This document shows, piece by piece, positions 59,423 to 62,084 of a stretch of DNA of 62,084 bases. This DNA comes from a virus: the IMG/VR virus record IMGVR_UViG_3300032267_000768, positions 1-62,084 of that record. One strand, given 5' to 3'. Under the pieces are notes generated by a model that did no database searches, was not told the origin of the DNA, and worked only from the letters and a program-made list of their open reading frames with translations. How positions within the stretch are numbered: position 1 is the first letter of the stretch; each line of letters opens with the position of its first letter. The position numbers were made by a program, and so were the translations under genes.

Positions 59423-60049
59423 ATGTCTAACGTAGCATTCGTATTGGGCAACGGCGAATCACGTAGGGGTATCCGAATAGCAGATTTAAAACAACACGGC
59501 ACTGTGTTTGCCTGTAATGCTGTGTACAGAACCGAAGAACCCGACTATCTCATAGCAGTGGATCCCAAAATGATACTGGAAATTGCTGAAACTGATTATC
59601 CCAAAACACACGAAGTATGGACCAATTACAATCATCAGTACTCAAAAAATGAAAATGCTAAGAATCATATCAAATGGTTTCAACCCAGCCTAGGATGGAG
59701 TTCGGGACCTACTGCTTTAAAAATGGCTGCTGATAAAAAATTTACCATGATTTATATACTGGGGTTTGATTATCAAGGACACGTTAAGGATGCAAAAAAC
59801 AAAAGATTTGGTTTTAATAACGTATTCAAAGACACTAGAAACTATAAAAAAAGCTCAGACGAAGCTACATATCATGGAAATTGGTTAAATCAAACCAAAA
59901 GAGTGGTTGCAGATTATCCTCAGATTGAGTTCCGCAGAGTAATACGCAAAGATACATTTAAACCGCACGATTTAGAGTTTAGTACCAACATTAAACACCT
60001 AGATATTGATGAATTTCTAAAGATACATAATATACAAGTCCAACCATAG
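59423..60049 (+). CDS. GT42/DUF115-like protein in the head gene cluster
   Basis: 208 residues. VAFVLGNGESRRGIRIADLKQHGTVFACNAVYR at 4-36 has the layout of GT42 sialyltransferases and DUF115 proteins, in which G-N-G-(P/E)-S is followed after about 20 residues by V-F-x-C-N-x-x-Y. PDYLIAVDPKM and IYILGFDYQG supply the next Rossmann-type strands, and SLGWSSGPTALKMAA the donor-side loop. It would be expected to bind a nucleotide or nucleotide-sugar. It lies between the gp67-position gene and the acidic prohead gene, an odd place for a transferase. The similarity is motif-level only, so catalytic activity is unproven. Confidence 0.5.
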   Translation: MSNVAFVLGNGESRRGIRIADLKQHGTVFACNAVYRTEEPDYLIAVDPKMILEIAETDYPKTHEVWTNYNHQYSKNENAKNHIKWFQPSLGWSSGPTALKMAADKKFTMIYILGFDYQGHVKDAKNKRFGFNNVFKDTRNYKKSSDEATYHGNWLNQTKRVVADYPQIEFRRVIRKDTFKPHDLEFSTNIKHLDIDEFLKIHNIQVQP

Positions 60050-60122
60050 CCAAAAACCACCGTTTTTCGCCTAAAAGTACCGCTTTATTTCTCCGGTCGC
60101 GTAAATACAACACTTTATAAAG

Positions 60123-60130
60123 TATAAATC
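60123..60130 (+). promoter_or_regulatory. Late-promoter-like box (TATAAATC) before the prohead genes
   Basis: Seven of eight match to TATAAATA, 27 bases upstream of the ATG at 60157, in a 107-base spacer that also carries the 12-base palindrome ACTTTATAAAGT just before it. Fits late expression of the prohead cluster. Confidence 0.5.
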
Positions 60131-60156
60131 AAACTTGCCAAAAGGAGCACGTGCAA

Positions 60157-61053
60157 ATGACACAATCTACAAACAAATTCGAGCAATTGCTGGAATTATT
60201 AATCAACGAAGAAAACGATAAAGCCCAAGCGCTATTTCACGAAATCGTTGTGGAAAAATCTAGAGACATCTACGAAGGTTTAGCAGAAGCTGAAACTAAA
60301 GAAGACTCTAAAGAAGAAGTTAAAGAAACTGAACAAGCTGAAGTAAAAGCAGAAACAGTTAAAGAAACAGAAAAAACAGATTCAAAAGACGAATCAGTTG
60401 ACGAAACTGTTGAAATCGAAGAAGAATCAATTGAAGAAGTTGGTGGCGATGCTACTGATGATTTAATCGGTGACATTTCAGCTGACGAAAAAGGCGATGC
60501 AGAACACGGTGATGATGCAAATGGTGAAGAACCTGCTGCTGATGACCAAGCTGACGCTGGAATCGAAAATAAAATCGTTGACTTAGAAGATGCTTTAGAA
60601 GAATTAAAAGCAGAATTCGAAAAAATGATGAATGGTGACAACGGCGAAGATTCAGAAGAGAAATCAGAAGAATCAGTAGCAATTGCTCAACCAGCTCAAG
60701 ATGCTCAGGCTCAAGTTGCAGTAGCTCAAGAAGCTAAAGAAGAAATGAAGAAGGAAACTGTAAAAGAATACAAGATCCAGAAATCAGCTGACAACAAAGA
60801 TGCTTCAGACAAATCAGCAAAATCACCAGTAGTTGACGCAGGAACTAAAATGGGACAAGGTGCTAAAAATATAGCACAAGGTAGCAAAGAAGAAAAAGGT
60901 GCTACTGCCCCAACTGCTAAAAAAATCGAAACTAGTTTCGAAAACACTGGCGGAAAAGACAAATCAACTTCTTTCAAAAAAGAAGTAAAAGCCGACAATA
61001 AAGACGGTTCAGATAAGTCTGCTAAATCTCCAATCGTTGCTGCTAAGAAGTAA
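60157..61053 (+). CDS. Acidic prohead core/scaffold protein (gp67/gp68-like position)
   Basis: 298 residues from the ATG at 60157, which has AAAGGAG nine bases upstream; an in-frame GTG at 60151 is only three bases from it. The first 45 residues (NKFEQLLELLINEENDKAQALFHEIVVEKSRDIYEGL) are a helical head resembling T4-type prohead core proteins. The rest is extremely rich in Glu, Asp, Lys and Ala (KEEVKETEQAEVKAE, EIEEESIEEVGGD), with two near-repeats of (D)NKDxSDKSAKSP near the C-terminus. Low-complexity acidic chains suit a scaffold that is cleaved by gp21 during maturation. It directly precedes gp21. Confidence 0.68.
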   Translation: MTQSTNKFEQLLELLINEENDKAQALFHEIVVEKSRDIYEGLAEAETKEDSKEEVKETEQAEVKAETVKETEKTDSKDESVDETVEIEEESIEEVGGDATDDLIGDISADEKGDAEHGDDANGEEPAADDQADAGIENKIVDLEDALEELKAEFEKMMNGDNGEDSEEKSEESVAIAQPAQDAQAQVAVAQEAKEEMKKETVKEYKIQKSADNKDASDKSAKSPVVDAGTKMGQGAKNIAQGSKEEKGATAPTAKKIETSFENTGGKDKSTSFKKEVKADNKDGSDKSAKSPIVAAKK

Positions 61054-61081
61054 GCAATAGAATAGAGAACAGGGAGCAAAG

Positions 61082-61711
61082 ATGGGACTATACCTAAGAG
61101 AGCATTTAACCTACGATCAGGCCAGGATGGAAGTCTTGCACGAAGGCAAGGAAGGCAAGGACCTTTATATGAAAGGAATTTGTATCCAAGGCGGCATTAA
61201 AAATGCCAATCAGAGAGTTTACCCAGTGAATGAAATTCAAAAAGCGGTAAAAACACTCAATGATCAGATCACATCAGGTTATTCTGTTCTAGGAGAAGTA
61301 GACCATCCCGATGATCTAAAAATTAATTTGGACCGTGTTAGCCACATGATTACTGATATGTGGATGGACGGTCCGAATGGATACGGCAAGATGAAAATCC
61401 TGCCAACACCAATGGGCCAACTAGTGAAAACTATGTTAGAGTCTGGAGTTAAACTAGGCGTGTCAAGCCGCGGTTCTGGAAACGTTTCAGAATACGGTGG
61501 AGGACAAGTTAGTGATTTCGAGATTATAACAGTGGACGTAGTGGCACAACCTTCAGCACCGGGTGCTTACCCAACTGCAATTTACGAACATTTGTTGAAT
61601 ACAAAGGGCGGAAATAAAGCAATGGGTCTGGCTGCTGAGATTAGAGATGATAAAAAAGCACAGAAGTACCTTAAAGAGGCACTAACCAACATAATAAAGG
61701 ACCTAAAATAA
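61082..61711 (+). CDS. gp21: Prohead core protease gp21
   Basis: 209 residues, equal to T4 gp21 (212). GEVDHPDD (His75) and GVSSRGSG (Ser128/Ser129) supply the catalytic His and Ser of this serine protease family, and IITVDVVAQPSAPGA holds the conserved Asp152. Gp21 digests the scaffold and trims the major capsid protein and core proteins after prohead assembly. GGGAG lies before the ATG. The stop overlaps the gp22 start in TAATG, coupling protease and scaffold synthesis. Confidence 0.95.
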   Translation: MGLYLREHLTYDQARMEVLHEGKEGKDLYMKGICIQGGIKNANQRVYPVNEIQKAVKTLNDQITSGYSVLGEVDHPDDLKINLDRVSHMITDMWMDGPNGYGKMKILPTPMGQLVKTMLESGVKLGVSSRGSGNVSEYGGGQVSDFEIITVDVVAQPSAPGAYPTAIYEHLLNTKGGNKAMGLAAEIRDDKKAQKYLKEALTNIIKDLK

Positions 61712-62084
61712 TGTTCGACGCAATATCAAAACTGGTTGAATCAGGCGTTATTGGAGAAGAAACTCAAAAGACTATCCAAGAAGCATGGGAAAACAAAGTT
61801 AAAGAAAACAAAGAGCAAGCTGCTGCTGAACTTAGAGAAGAATTCGCTAAGAGATACGAGCACGACAAAAACAACATGGTAGAAGCCATCGACAAAATGA
61901 TGACTGACAAGTTGAGTGAAGAAATTACCAAGTTCGTTGAAGACAGAAAAGCACTTGCAATGGAAAAAACAACATACAAAGAAAACGTAGGCGCACACTC
62001 TGCAAAATTAGAATCATTTGTAATGAACAAATTAGCAGAAGAGCTGAACGAGCTTAATGTTGACAGAAAGAGTGTACACGAAAA
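61711..62084 (+). CDS. gp22: Prohead core scaffold gp22, 5' part (cut by window edge)
   Basis: The first 124 codons of a gene that runs off the right end. AAAGGA lies nine bases before the ATG. The product begins MFDAISKLVESGVIGEETQKTIQEAWE and continues as a highly charged, helical, glutamate-rich chain (NKEQAAAELREEFAKRYEHDKNNM) typical of gp22, the main scaffold around which the major capsid protein assembles. Its place immediately after gp21 matches T4 order. The 3' end and the expected gp23 are outside the window. Confidence 0.9.
   Translation, partial: MFDAISKLVESGVIGEETQKTIQEAWENKVKENKEQAAAELREEFAKRYEHDKNNMVEAIDKMMTDKLSEEITKFVEDRKALAMEKTTYKENVGAHSAKLESFVMNKLAEELNELNVDRKSVHE

Noticed and set aside
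60452-60682. Minus-strand frames opposite the acidic prohead gene
   Set aside because: They are Ser/Leu/His-rich shadows of a Glu/Asp/Ala/Lys-rich gene and have no start signals.
1-62084. CRISPR array, insertion sequence, integrase or attachment site
   Set aside because: No regularly spaced repeats, transposase or integrase frames, or terminal inverted repeats were seen; the window looks like a strictly lytic T4-type genome segment.

Overview
The window is a contiguous piece of an AT-rich T4-type contractile-tailed phage genome. It most resembles marine myoviruses of the cyanophage/pelagiphage kind. The evidence is a recognisable T4 core: baseplate gp48, gp53, gp5, gp25 and gp6, late sigma gp55, recombination nuclease gp46/gp47, a gp26-type tail assembly protein, a tape-measure-like protein, portal gp20, prohead protease gp21 and scaffold gp22. 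Around it sit cyanophage-style giant and fibre proteins. I see no tRNA, CRISPR array or insertion sequence. Family names come from recognising motifs by eye; no database search was run.

Layout, left to right. (1) 1-11079, minus strand: a tightly overlapping accessory operon. In transcription order it holds a DUF4376-like small protein, two glycosyltransferase-like proteins, a small unknown, a third glycosyltransferase-like protein, five radical-SAM proteins with N-terminal cysteine-rich (Twitch/SPASM-like) regions, two SGNH-hydrolase-like proteins, a 34-residue basic protein and a gene cut by the left edge. (2) 11130-17753, minus: tail fibre and adhesin genes, including two paralogous fibres and a polyglycine adhesin. 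(3) 17821-21624, plus: an inverted accessory island inside the fibre block, with a sixth radical-SAM/SPASM protein, a QueC-like protein, a GNAT-like protein and two glycosyltransferase-like proteins. (4) 21613-48701, minus: structural genes, including a third fibre paralogue, a 4646-residue giant protein with a seven-repeat FG-GAP region and a cupredoxin-like segment, then gp6, gp25, gp5, a gp27-position hub protein, gp53 and gp48. (5) 48804-52805, plus: gp55, gp47, gp46 and a histone-H1/Hc1-like protein with its own promoter and terminator. (6) 52857-55128, minus: two small genes, a 468-base gap holding what looks like a large structured RNA, and a gp26-like gene whose downstream -1 frame is open and joined by a textbook slippery heptamer. 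(7) 55207-62084, plus: the tape-measure-like gene and the head genes gp20, an 80-residue protein, a GT42-like protein, an acidic prohead protein, gp21 and the start of gp22.

How it fits together: gp55 should read the T4-type late promoters seen before gp48 (minus), the tape-measure gene (plus) and the prohead cluster (plus), so virion genes are late. The two accessory operons instead start at sigma70-type promoters with the same unusual geometry, a -10 box six bases before the ATG, which predicts early, leaderless messages. The accessory genes (six radical-SAM proteins, five GT-A-like proteins, two SGNH-like proteins, QueC-like, GNAT-like) therefore look like an early-expressed biosynthetic cassette placed beside and inside the tail-fibre genes. 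The strongest candidates for something undescribed are this cassette, the structured RNA at about 53640-54046, and the predicted -1 frameshift in the gp26-type gene.
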